The notes under the pieces are model-generated. The model was not told the origin of the DNA and searched no databases. It worked only from the letters and a program-made list of their open reading frames with translations. Of a stretch of 64,000 nucleotides of DNA, positions 9,501 to 16,126 are shown one piece after another. The position numbers were made by a program, and so were the translations under genes. Within the stretch, counting starts at the first letter, position 1. Each line of letters begins with the position of its first letter. Source of the DNA: Verrucomicrobiaceae bacterium (lineage in GTDB: Bacteria > Verrucomicrobiota > Verrucomicrobiia > Verrucomicrobiales > Verrucomicrobiaceae); contig JABTUN010000004.1 of the NCBI GenBank assembly GCA_015075365.1, positions 372,001 to 436,000 on the forward strand, read 5' to 3'.

Positions 9501-11561
9501 GGCGGGGCCGTGGGTGGGGCCGCGGGTGTCGTTGTGAATGACGGCCTGATTGCAGAAATCGACGATGTAGAGCGCTCCATCCGGACCGACGCGATTCTCG
9601 ATGGGGCGGAACCACAGGTTCTTGCTGCGGATGAACTCGGTCTGCTCGCGACCGGGCTCACGCTTCGCTTTGTAGGTGACGCCATCGGGCTCGACCATGA
9701 AGTGGCTGACGATGTTCAGCGTGGGCTCGGTGGTGAAGTAGCCGTAGTTCCACTTCGCGGGCCACGCGCCGCCTTCATAGATGGCGCAACCGGCGGCGGC
9801 GGTGTAGCTGCCGACCTGATCGATCTGCACATAGGCCTGTTGCTCCCAATGCATGGCCGGATACGTCGGCTCGCGCGGCAGCATGCCATTCGTGCCGCTC
9901 ACGCCGGGCAGCTTGCCTTTGGCCAGCACATACTCCGGCAGCACGACGTGGATGAAGTGATTGCCGCTGGTGGGCTGGGTGTAGAAAACCTGGCCGTCGC
10001 TGGTGATGTCGAGGCCCCAGGTGTTGCCGCCGCGGCTGGCGTATTGCTCGAAGGCGCTGCCGTCCGGCTTGAAGCGCACGACACCGGCTCCGATGGGGCC
10101 GAAGCCCTTGCTGCCATCGCCGGACTTCACGTCGTCGGTGCTCGAATATCCGTGTGTGGCATAAACCCACCCATCCAGGCCCCAGCGCATGTTGTTGATG
10201 ACGGCGTGCGTGTCGCGGTTGCCGAGGTTGGTGTAGAGCTTGGTGCGTTTGTCGGCCTTGTCGTCGCCGTTTGTGTCCTCGAAGAACCAGATGTCCGGCG
10301 CGGCGCAGACGATGACGCCGTTTTTGTAAAACACGCTGCTGGTGGCCAGCTCGATCTCGTCGGCAAAGACCTGTTTCTTGTCCATGACGCCGTCGCCGTT
10401 CGTGTCGGAGAGGATGCTCACGCGGTCGAGCGGTTTGCGGTCATACTGGCCGGGCTTGATGGCACCGCTGTCCTTCCACGCGTCCACATTCGACTGGCGG
10501 AGGCCGTTCGGATACTCGGGCGTCTCGACGACCCACAGGCGGCCTTTTTCATCCCAGTCGATGTTCATCGGCTTGTTGATGAGCGGCTCGGAGGCGACCA
10601 GCGTGAGATTGAACTCCGGATGCACTTCCAGCGCCTTCGGTAGCTCCTGCGGGCTCGGGCAGCCGCCCTCGACATAGCGCAGCGCATCGCCCAGCTCGGA
10701 TGGTTTGCACAGCTCGTCGATGTTTTCCCGCTTTCCGGCCCACGCGATGCCGCGCAGGATCATCGTGCGCAGCGCATTGTGGCTGAAGTTTTTATACCAA
10801 TGGCCGGGGATGCAGGTGAAGGCGCGATAAGTCGTATTGGGGGCATTCTTGCCCCCTTCAGAGGGGCCAGGAATGGCCCCATTACGTTCATAGGTCCACA
10901 CCTGCGGCTGGATGTCGTAAATGTTGACCGCCTTCTTCTTCGCCACGGCTTCGGCGGCACGCTGCTGGGCCTCTTTGTTGCCGCCTTTGACCTGCGGCGT
11001 GTTCGGCGTGTAGGCGGCGGCGAGGATCTTTGCCTCGGGCAGCAAATCCATGTCGTAGTAGATCTCGTCGTCGATGTCGAAGTTGCTGATGTCCTTCGTG
11101 ATCGCGTTGTCGTGATCGGTGAAATAGAGGCTCATCGGGGCCTCTAGCCACTTCGTCTGCCCAAAGTGCCACGAGCCGCCGATGATCGTCTTGAACCAAT
11201 CGTGATCCTTCGACACCGCCGCTGCGTGGATCGTCACCACGCCGCCGCCACGGGCGAGGAACTCCATCAGATTCTTCCGCTCGTCGCCGATCTTGATGTT
11301 ACCCGCCTCCTGCGCGTGCAGGATGAGCACGTCAGTGCGGTCGAGCTGCTCCTTCGTCGGAAATTCGAGGCTGCCCTCGCACTTCGCGCCGCGTTCATTG
11401 AGCATCGGCACCCAGTCCTTGAGGAACTGAGGAAAGTCATGCGCGCCGGGGCCGTGGGACTTTTTGCCGGCGCGGATGAAGACGCGGAGCGGCTCGGCAG
11501 CTGTGAGAAGTGAGACGTGAGAAGTGAGAAGTGCCGCGAGAAGCAGGAGATGGCGTTTCAT
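6588..11561 (-). CDS. ThuA / PVC-type dehydrogenase / cytochrome c / ThuA fusion
   Basis: This is a 1657-residue exported protein. It has a signal peptide (about 1-22), a ThuA-like glutamine-amidotransferase-fold domain (about 24-290) and a PVC-type membrane-bound dehydrogenase beta-propeller (about 305-720, with RLWVVETPEYPNG and DTNGDG calcium-loop-like motifs). A HEAT-like helical region (about 750-1040) and a cytochrome c domain follow, with the haem motif CAICH near residue 1069. A beta domain (about 1200-1385), a low-complexity linker and a second ThuA domain (about 1433-1655) complete it. Such proteins are abundant in PVC bacteria and are thought to oxidise sugars or related substrates in the periplasm, passing electrons through the haem. 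Having a ThuA domain at both ends is unusual. Three palindromic elements lie in frame inside the gene (see separate entries). Substrate unknown. Confidence 0.88.
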   Translation of the reverse strand: MKRHLLLLAALLTSHVSLLTAAEPLRVFIRAGKKSHGPGAHDFPQFLKDWVPMLNERGAKCEGSLEFPTKEQLDRTDVLILHAQEAGNIKIGDERKNLMEFLARGGGVVTIHAAAVSKDHDWFKTIIGGSWHFGQTKWLEAPMSLYFTDHDNAITKDISNFDIDDEIYYDMDLLPEAKILAAAYTPNTPQVKGGNKEAQQRAAEAVAKKKAVNIYDIQPQVWTYERNGAIPGPSEGGKNAPNTTYRAFTCIPGHWYKNFSHNALRTMILRGIAWAGKRENIDELCKPSELGDALRYVEGGCPSPQELPKALEVHPEFNLTLVASEPLINKPMNIDWDEKGRLWVVETPEYPNGLRQSNVDAWKDSGAIKPGQYDRKPLDRVSILSDTNGDGVMDKKQVFADEIELATSSVFYKNGVIVCAAPDIWFFEDTNGDDKADKRTKLYTNLGNRDTHAVINNMRWGLDGWVYATHGYSSTDDVKSGDGSKGFGPIGAGVVRFKPDGSAFEQYASRGGNTWGLDITSDGQVFYTQPTSGNHFIHVVLPEYVLAKGKLPGVSGTNGMLPREPTYPAMHWEQQAYVQIDQVGSYTAAAGCAIYEGGAWPAKWNYGYFTTEPTLNIVSHFMVEPDGVTYKAKREPGREQTEFIRSKNLWFRPIENRVGPDGALYIVDFCNQAVIHNDTRGPTHGPANAAVRPDRDHYYGRIWKVQHKEAKAPKKVETVTRGANPTQGSKALSLYEKFSRELAYGQPKYTDEQKKRIEAAHDGIMTEFANSKDDWSKSALIAAASEQRASECVAWALANPRDGAEAFVQAIVGAALKATPSNPKPFASLIYAAANADSKADSLKRVVLQSIAQSSEGTPEMDSYLIDSLKKLLGQPSLAAAALPLVTKWDKGGVLASEVKAQLDKLSATLSDNAAPVEARVSAAKGLVAVGGASQEYVVRALARPAMPAALQSAIVTALDESGGVEAIVPAFGTLKREQQTQAFEAMLKRPEATGALLDAVKAGSIDRAIFAPGDVARLRSHPNKQIAKRANDLFKVNNAAKDAIIAKLVPEVEKPGNAAQGKMLFTAACAICHKLGDIGVAVGPPLDGMGAHGPAELLVHIVDPNREVDPSFWAFNITTKKGETLVGVVTSENNATVTLATQVGVREIAKSDIDKRENTRRSLMPEGLDALGPEPLRDILAFICGDAMKQFRILHLADAFTADSRDGLFASADPRGGQVKLTKFGNVKVEGVPFFIQDPAKSSTGGNLIVLKGGPGKDNHSQTFPAKAEVAVNVAAKRLQLLSGVSGWGFPAVQDEAPALKATVVYEGGEKEEFTLLNGIHFSDYIRPVEVPGSKGIEGLADGQEPRLLTLELTKKAVAKTLILESPAGNKTPPVILAVTADIEGKGPAAPKSDAGTPARKGKAPNAGKSARTTPETGPKEGGKGDGPLVPAAPVQWEAGKTRILVIGGGSSHNFKDFFGTTDVATLKAAGFTVHYTEDRDQAAAELANADAAIISVNRKFFDTAAYRKALFDFAAAGKGIVMLHPGTWYGFGGWPELNAQIVGGGARGHDKIHPFDVKALKADHPVMKDIPASFTVEDELYYVNAEGTPEGTAPIEVLAETSNSDKYQKPHPSVWITKHPKAKIVGIALGHDARTHDLKSYQQLLINAAKWTSGK
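7322..7377. repeat. In-frame double-hairpin element 1
   Basis: Two perfect hairpins lie inside the ThuA-fusion gene, in the linker before the second ThuA domain (residues about 1395-1413). TGCGGGCA/TGCCCGCA has loop CTCT (7322-7341). TGCGGGCA/TGCCCGCA has loop GGAG (7358-7377). The two loops are complementary to each other. The element encodes the basic low-complexity linker AGTPARKGKAPNAGKSAR. Confidence 0.75.
8731..8744. repeat. In-frame CGAGCT-AA-AGCTCG palindrome
   Basis: A perfect 6-bp inverted repeat with a 2-base centre sits inside the HEAT-like part of the ThuA-fusion gene (residues about 939-944). It resembles the other in-frame palindromes of the gene but is short enough to be chance. 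Confidence 0.4.
10839..10880. repeat. In-frame double-hairpin element 2
   Basis: Two perfect hairpins lie near the end of the first ThuA domain (residues about 227-241). GGGGGCA/TGCCCCC has loop TTCT (10839-10856). GGGGCCA/TGGCCCC has loop GGAA (10863-10880). The order of the loops (YTCT then GGAR) and the inverted arrangement match the element at 7322-7377, although the stems differ. It encodes GAIPGPSEGGKNAPN, which looks like a loop insertion. Confidence 0.75.
11511..11547. repeat. Iterated GTGAGAAGT words inside a signal-peptide region
   Basis: GTGAGAAGT-like words are repeated about three times in tandem at the very start of the ThuA-fusion gene. On the coding strand they encode the hydrophobic signal-peptide stretch TSHVSLLT. 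The same words form the intergenic hairpins at 26431-26509 and 57003-57073. Confidence 0.6.
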
Positions 11562-11738
11562 GGTCGGAAAGCGGGGATGCTACGCGATACCAACGGCGCT
11601 TGGGAAGGGCGTTTTCGCACGGCGCGCTATCCGGGATGCACATGCAGTTCCCGGTTCTTCATTTCCAGTTTGTCGCAGGTCGCCCGATCCTAAAACCCTG
11701 GATCTCCCCGCGAAGGCTCCAGCAAGGATGCGGGCAGG

Positions 11739-13646
11739 CTACTTTTTCTTCCCCTTGGCCTTTTTCTTCACCTGCGGGTCGCCTGCGCCTTCGGGAAAGG
11801 CTGATGTGCCGTTCAGATCCGCGAGAAGACGCGCAGCGTAGCCGGCGAAGCGGCCGTCGGGTGATTCGCCTTTGGCGGGGAGCTTTTTGAGGTCTTCGGC
11901 GATGGCTTTCGCCTTCTCGCCGAGATCGCCGATGGCGTTCAGAGCGCTGATGGTGGTGAACACGTCATGCTGGCTCCAGTTGGCGAGATTGACCAACCGG
12001 GGCAGCGCGGCGGCACGCTCGGCATCACTGCCAAATTTGGCGAGCGACCAGTTCGCGGCGACTTGGACGTGGGTGGAGCTGTCGGAGGCGGCCTTTGTCA
12101 TTTCGTCACGCGCGGCGGCGAGTCCCTCCTTGCCTCGCATGAGAATGCCCATGGCGCTCCAGTAGCGGATGGCATTGTCCTTGTCGGCAAAGCCGGACTT
12201 GAGTTCGGAAACCGCCTCCATCCTCATTGAGGATGCGTTTCCGGCGGCCTGGAGCACGCGGGCGACAGGATACAGCGCGTCATCGTGGCCCATGTCGTAG
12301 GGCGTGGTGCCTTCGGAGCGCTGGTGCATCTCGCCCTCGGGCAGCAGGCCGACATCGCGGATCGTGAGCGCGAGGTTTTCCTGCGCCGCGCGCATCTTGG
12401 CGAGCGTTTCGGCGTGCTCGGGTGAGCTGGCGAGGTTGTGGACCTCATCGCGGTCGTTTTGCAGGTCGTAGAGCTCCTCGGGTGCCTTCGATTCCTTCCA
12501 GAAGATCGACTGCTCCGGCGTGGTCTTGCCTTCATCGAAGGCCTTGCGCCACACGCGGGTGGTGGGCGTCTCGAACTGGTAGGCCACATGCTGCGCCTGC
12601 GAGAGATGCGGCATGTAGTTGCGCACATAGACGAAGCGGCCGTCGGTCACGCTGCGCACGCAGTCGTAGCGCTCGTCCATACGGCCACGGAAGCCATAGA
12701 TGAACGGCTGCGGCCCGGTTTGAAACTTTCCGGCAAAGGCGTGGCCCTGCATCCACTCCGGCGGCTGCACGCCGATGATGCTGAGCAGCGTGGGCGCGAG
12801 ATCGACGAAGCTCACGAGGCGGTCGGACTTCACGCCCGCGCCGTATTCTTTCGGCGCGAGGTGTTTCCACTTCGGCGGGAAATACACGACCATCGGCACC
12901 TGAAGGCCGGAGTTGCAGGGCCAGCGCTTGTTGCGCGGCATCCCGCTGCCGTGGTCGGCGTAGTAAAACACGATCGTGTCATCTGAAAGGTCCGCTTCTT
13001 CGATTTCCTTCAGCCGTTTGCCCGCGGAGGCGTCCGCCAGCGTGACCTGATCATAATACTGCGCCCAATCCTGCCGCACTTCCGGCGTGTCGGGATGGTA
13101 GGCAGGCACGCGCACCTTGGCGGGATCGTGAATCGCCTCGTGCGGGCGTTTGCGGAGCTGGCTCTCGTGGCTGCAGGTCTCGTTGAAGATGGCGAAGAAA
13201 GGCTGGCCGTCTTTGCGGTTCTTCCAGGTGGCCTTGCCGCTGGATTCGTCCCACACGCCTTCGGGTTTGGCGAGGTTGTAGTCCTCCTTGCTGTTGTTCG
13301 TGCAGTAATAGCCGGCCTCACGGAGGAACTGGGGGTACATTTTCGTGCCCTTCGGCATCTGCGTCATGCTGCGCATGTGCTCACCACCCGTGGAAGGCGG
13401 ATACATGCCCGCGATGATCGTCGTGCGTGCCGCGGCGCACACCGGGCCGCAGGACCACGCGCGCTTGAAGAGCATGCCCTTGGCCGCCAGCGCGTCGATG
13501 TTCGGCGTGGTGGCATAGGAGTCGCCGTAGCAGCCCATGTGCGGTCCGTGGTCCTCGCTGGTGAGCCAGAGGATGTTGGGCCGGTCGGCAGCGAAAGATG
13601 AGAGCTGAACGATGATGGATAAAGTAAGCAGGCCCGCGAGCTTCAT
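11739..13646 (-). CDS. Sulfatase with C-terminal HEAT-like region
   Basis: This 635-residue exported enzyme starts MKLAGLLTLS; the signal peptide ends near FAAD (20). The sulfatase (alkaline-phosphatase-like) domain spans about 22-450, with the N-terminal metal motif RPNILWLTSED and the late metal motif YYADHGSGMPRNK. The residue modified to formylglycine is C70 in C-A-A-A-R. This is a CxAxR variant of the usual CxPxR, and it would still need the maturation enzyme. A helical region with HEAT-like spacing covers about 470-600, and the tail is lysine-rich. It probably removes sulfate from a polysaccharide or glycan in the periplasm. The longer upstream reading frame runs through the oppositely oriented VWA gene and is not used. 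Confidence 0.87.
   Translation of the reverse strand: MKLAGLLTLSIIVQLSSFAADRPNILWLTSEDHGPHMGCYGDSYATTPNIDALAAKGMLFKRAWSCGPVCAAARTTIIAGMYPPSTGGEHMRSMTQMPKGTKMYPQFLREAGYYCTNNSKEDYNLAKPEGVWDESSGKATWKNRKDGQPFFAIFNETCSHESQLRKRPHEAIHDPAKVRVPAYHPDTPEVRQDWAQYYDQVTLADASAGKRLKEIEEADLSDDTIVFYYADHGSGMPRNKRWPCNSGLQVPMVVYFPPKWKHLAPKEYGAGVKSDRLVSFVDLAPTLLSIIGVQPPEWMQGHAFAGKFQTGPQPFIYGFRGRMDERYDCVRSVTDGRFVYVRNYMPHLSQAQHVAYQFETPTTRVWRKAFDEGKTTPEQSIFWKESKAPEELYDLQNDRDEVHNLASSPEHAETLAKMRAAQENLALTIRDVGLLPEGEMHQRSEGTTPYDMGHDDALYPVARVLQAAGNASSMRMEAVSELKSGFADKDNAIRYWSAMGILMRGKEGLAAARDEMTKAASDSSTHVQVAANWSLAKFGSDAERAAALPRLVNLANWSQHDVFTTISALNAIGDLGEKAKAIAEDLKKLPAKGESPDGRFAGYAARLLADLNGTSAFPEGAGDPQVKKKAKGKKK
12207..12242. 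repeat. In-frame palindrome in sulfatase gene
   Basis: CATCCTCA-T-TGAGGATG is a perfect 8-bp inverted repeat, flanked by GGAAAC on the left and GTTTCC on the right, which extend the hairpin across an asymmetric internal loop. It lies between the catalytic domain and the HEAT-like region (AGNASSMRMEAV). Confidence 0.5.
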
Positions 13647-13755
13647 GGGCGGTGGGAACGCGGTCGGGCCGGACGATCCTTCACGGGTATTGGACCGCCA
13701 CCCAAGAAACCCTGTAATCTGGCCGTCAAACACGCGTTCCACCGCCTGCCCGACC

Positions 13756-14892
13756 ATGAACGACGAACCCATCCCCGTACTCGCTGTCGAGGAAACCGCC
13801 CAGACGACCGTGCCAGCCACCACGCGTCCTCCGAATCGTCTGGTGAGATTCTGGCGGGATCTCGGTGGCGGCTCGCTGACGCTGAGCATCGCCATCCATG
13901 TGGGCGTGCTGCTGTTTGCCGGCACGATCATCCTGGTGCAGCAACTGGAGGACAAGCAGGTCGATTTCCTGCCCGGCGGCGGCACGCGGCAGGGCGCGGA
14001 GGCCAGTTCGGAGCTGGCGGAGCGCGTGAATGTCAAGAAGCAGCAGAAGCTCAGCAAGACGATGCCCCTCCAACGGGTCGTGACCAACAGCATCGACGCG
14101 GATGTCACGCTGCCGGAGGTGCCGCTCGACAACATCAACCTGCCGGACATGGGCAGCCTGGGCGGGGGGCGCATGGGCAGCGGCGGCTTTGGCACGGGCG
14201 GCAGCGGCGGCGGCTTTGGCAGCGGCCACGGCATGGGCGGGATGAGCGGCATGACCTTCAAGCCGCTGATGATGTTCGGCGTGACGATGAAGGACGTGAA
14301 AAAGATCGCCGTGGTGATGGACGTGTCCCGCTCCATGACACGCTACCTGCCCATCGTGGTGAAGGAACTCGACAAGGTGGCCAAGTCCAGCCACGTGGTG
14401 CTCTACTTCGGCTGCGGCGTGACCGAGCTGCGCGGGAAGCAAAAGATCGACGAGAAGCCGCGCCTGACCAAGGATCCGGAATTCGACACCTACTGGCAGG
14501 TCTGGCAGGGAAAGACGCCGCTGAACACGCCCATGGAGGACGTGAAAATGATGAAATACGATCCCGCGCAGCCCATGCCGCTGGAGCCCATTTACAAGCT
14601 CATGAAGGAGCGGCCCAACACCTGGTATGTGGATTTCTGCGGCATCACCTACGCCTGGACCGCCCTCATGAGCAAGGAGGTCGAGGAGGCGGACGCCATC
14701 TACTGGTTCGCCGACTTTCAGGACCGCGTGGACGAGTCCATGATGAAGGACGTGGTAAAGCGCATGAAAGCGCGCAAGCAGAAGCTCTACATCCACGCCT
14801 CCACCAAGGGCCGCAGCTTTGAGCAGGTGGTGGCCGGCATGGTGGAGCCCACCGGCGGCGAGGTCATCGAGGTGGAGCTGCCAAAGAACTGA
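13756..14892 (+). CDS. Membrane-anchored VWA-like protein
   Basis: This 378-residue protein has a short cytoplasmic N-terminus with proline and arginine, then one membrane span at about 41-63 (IAIHVGVLLFAGTIILV). A glycine/methionine-rich linker (about 135-175) leads to a C-terminal von Willebrand factor A-like domain. The metal-ion-dependent adhesion motif DxSxS is visible as D-V-S-R-S near residue 190 (VVMDVSRSM). The domain would lie outside the inner membrane. Such proteins are frequent in PVC genomes next to TonB/ExbD-like systems, but no partner is encoded here. It is divergent from the sulfatase gene (109 bases between starts) and converges on gmk. Confidence 0.75.
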   Translation: MNDEPIPVLAVEETAQTTVPATTRPPNRLVRFWRDLGGGSLTLSIAIHVGVLLFAGTIILVQQLEDKQVDFLPGGGTRQGAEASSELAERVNVKKQQKLSKTMPLQRVVTNSIDADVTLPEVPLDNINLPDMGSLGGGRMGSGGFGTGGSGGGFGSGHGMGGMSGMTFKPLMMFGVTMKDVKKIAVVMDVSRSMTRYLPIVVKELDKVAKSSHVVLYFGCGVTELRGKQKIDEKPRLTKDPEFDTYWQVWQGKTPLNTPMEDVKMMKYDPAQPMPLEPIYKLMKERPNTWYVDFCGITYAWTALMSKEVEEADAIYWFADFQDRVDESMMKDVVKRMKARKQKLYIHASTKGRSFEQVVAGMVEPTGGEVIEVELPKN

Positions 14893-14904
14893 GGCCCCTC
14901 CGCC

Positions 14905-15510
14905 TCACACACGCAGGCTGCTGCGCATCCGTGCCGCCGTCACCAGCGCCTCAAACCGCGCCGCGTCCTCCTCCCGCGTGCCGCTGACCAGCACATGGCT
15001 GTATTCGCGCCAGTGCGCCATTTCACCAGCCGCGTTCCTCATGCGCAGCTCAAACGCCGCGGCGTCCTCCGTGGCGCGGCCGCTGAGGCGCACGCGCAGT
15101 TCTTCCAGCCCCGGCGGCATCACAAACACGTCCAGCAGGCAGCGCCGCACATGCTCGTCATCACAGGCGCGCACCTGCGCCGCGCCCTGCACGTCGATGT
15201 CCAGGATGACATCCGTCCCGCGCTTCAGATTCTCCACCACATAGCTTTTCAGCGTGCCGTAGCGGCGGCCATGCACGCTCGCGTGCTCGAAGAACTCCCC
15301 GCGCCCGATCCTCTCCACAAAATCCGCCTCCTGGAGAAAGAAATAGTCCTTCCCGTCCACTTCGCCGGGCCTTGGCGCGCGGGTCGTGCAGCTCACGGAG
15401 AAAACGGCCTCCCCCCGGTCGCACACCCGGTGCGCCAGGGTGGTCTTTCCCGTGCCGGAGGGACCGGAGAGGACGATGAGGAGGCCGAGACGTTGGGCTG
15501 GGAAATCCAT
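14905..15510 (-). CDS. gmk: Guanylate kinase
   Basis: This 201-residue enzyme phosphorylates GMP to GDP with ATP. The P-loop is GPSGTGKT (16-23). The GMP-binding part contains SCTTRAPRPGEVDGKDYFF and the EHASVHGRRYGT segment, and the lid region has RLSGRATED. The length fits the family (about 200). I chose the ATG at 15510 because the segment upstream of it is not conserved in guanylate kinases. It converges with the VWA gene with only 12 bases between stops. In E. coli gmk is near rpoZ, but rpoZ is not seen here. Confidence 0.94.
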   Translation of the reverse strand: MDFPAQRLGLLIVLSGPSGTGKTTLAHRVCDRGEAVFSVSCTTRAPRPGEVDGKDYFFLQEADFVERIGRGEFFEHASVHGRRYGTLKSYVVENLKRGTDVILDIDVQGAAQVRACDDEHVRRCLLDVFVMPPGLEELRVRLSGRATEDAAAFELRMRNAAGEMAHWREYSHVLVSGTREEDAARFEALVTAARMRSSLRV

Positions 15511-15677
15511 GCCCTGCGCATTATCCACCGCGACCATCTCCCGCAAAGAAAATCTCCACAACCGGGTCCCCCGGCGTGAAATTCACCTGGCACGACCCGG
15601 CTCGTGGTGGGAGATTTTCCGGCGTTGGACGGGCACGGCGCCCCTCCGCGCCGTTTTTTCACCTCATCCTGCCCGTC

Positions 15678-16040
15678 ATGCTCAAGAATCTCCGCCAGGA
15701 CATCCGCATCGTGGACGCCCAGCTTGAGGCATCCGCCGCCGCACGCGCGGCTGACAAGGCGCAAGGCCGGATCGAACGCGTGGACGAGCGGTTTGCGCGT
15801 CTCGCCATGATCACGGAGGCGCTCTGGGAACTGCTCAAGAGCAAGACCGGCTGGACGGATGACCTGCTGGCGGCTGAAGTTGCGAAGCTCGACCATCGTG
15901 ACGGAGTGATGGACGGCCGCCGCACACCGCGCGCGGTCCCGTGTCATGTCTGCCAGCGGAACCTGCCTGGCGAAGGACGTCCCTGCATCTACTGTGGCAC
16001 GCCGCCGGCGGTGAACACGCCTTTCAGCGGGCTTTGGTGA
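15678..16040 (+). CDS. Small zinc-ribbon protein
   Basis: This 120-residue protein has an N-terminal alpha-helical, probably coiled-coil part (about 1-75, rich in alanine, arginine and aspartate). A C-terminal zinc ribbon has two CxxC pairs, CHVC and CIYC, ten residues apart. The ATG at 15678 is chosen because the upstream extension in this frame has no conserved look. I do not recognise a named family; the layout suggests a cytoplasmic scaffold or nucleic-acid-associated protein. It lies between gmk, which runs the other way, and the ABC exporter, which begins 86 bases later. Confidence 0.6.
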   Translation: MLKNLRQDIRIVDAQLEASAAARAADKAQGRIERVDERFARLAMITEALWELLKSKTGWTDDLLAAEVAKLDHRDGVMDGRRTPRAVPCHVCQRNLPGEGRPCIYCGTPPAVNTPFSGLW

Positions 16041-16126
16041 GGCGCGGCACCTCCTGGTGAATAAAATCGCCTGCACGACATCTCTGTGCCGTGCAAACTG
16101 CGCAGGTGAACGACAAGCCGGCCCCG

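Noticed and set aside
13647..14336. N-terminal extension of the sulfatase reading frame to 865 residues
   Set aside because: The extension runs antisense through the VWA gene, and a proper signal peptide begins at 13646.
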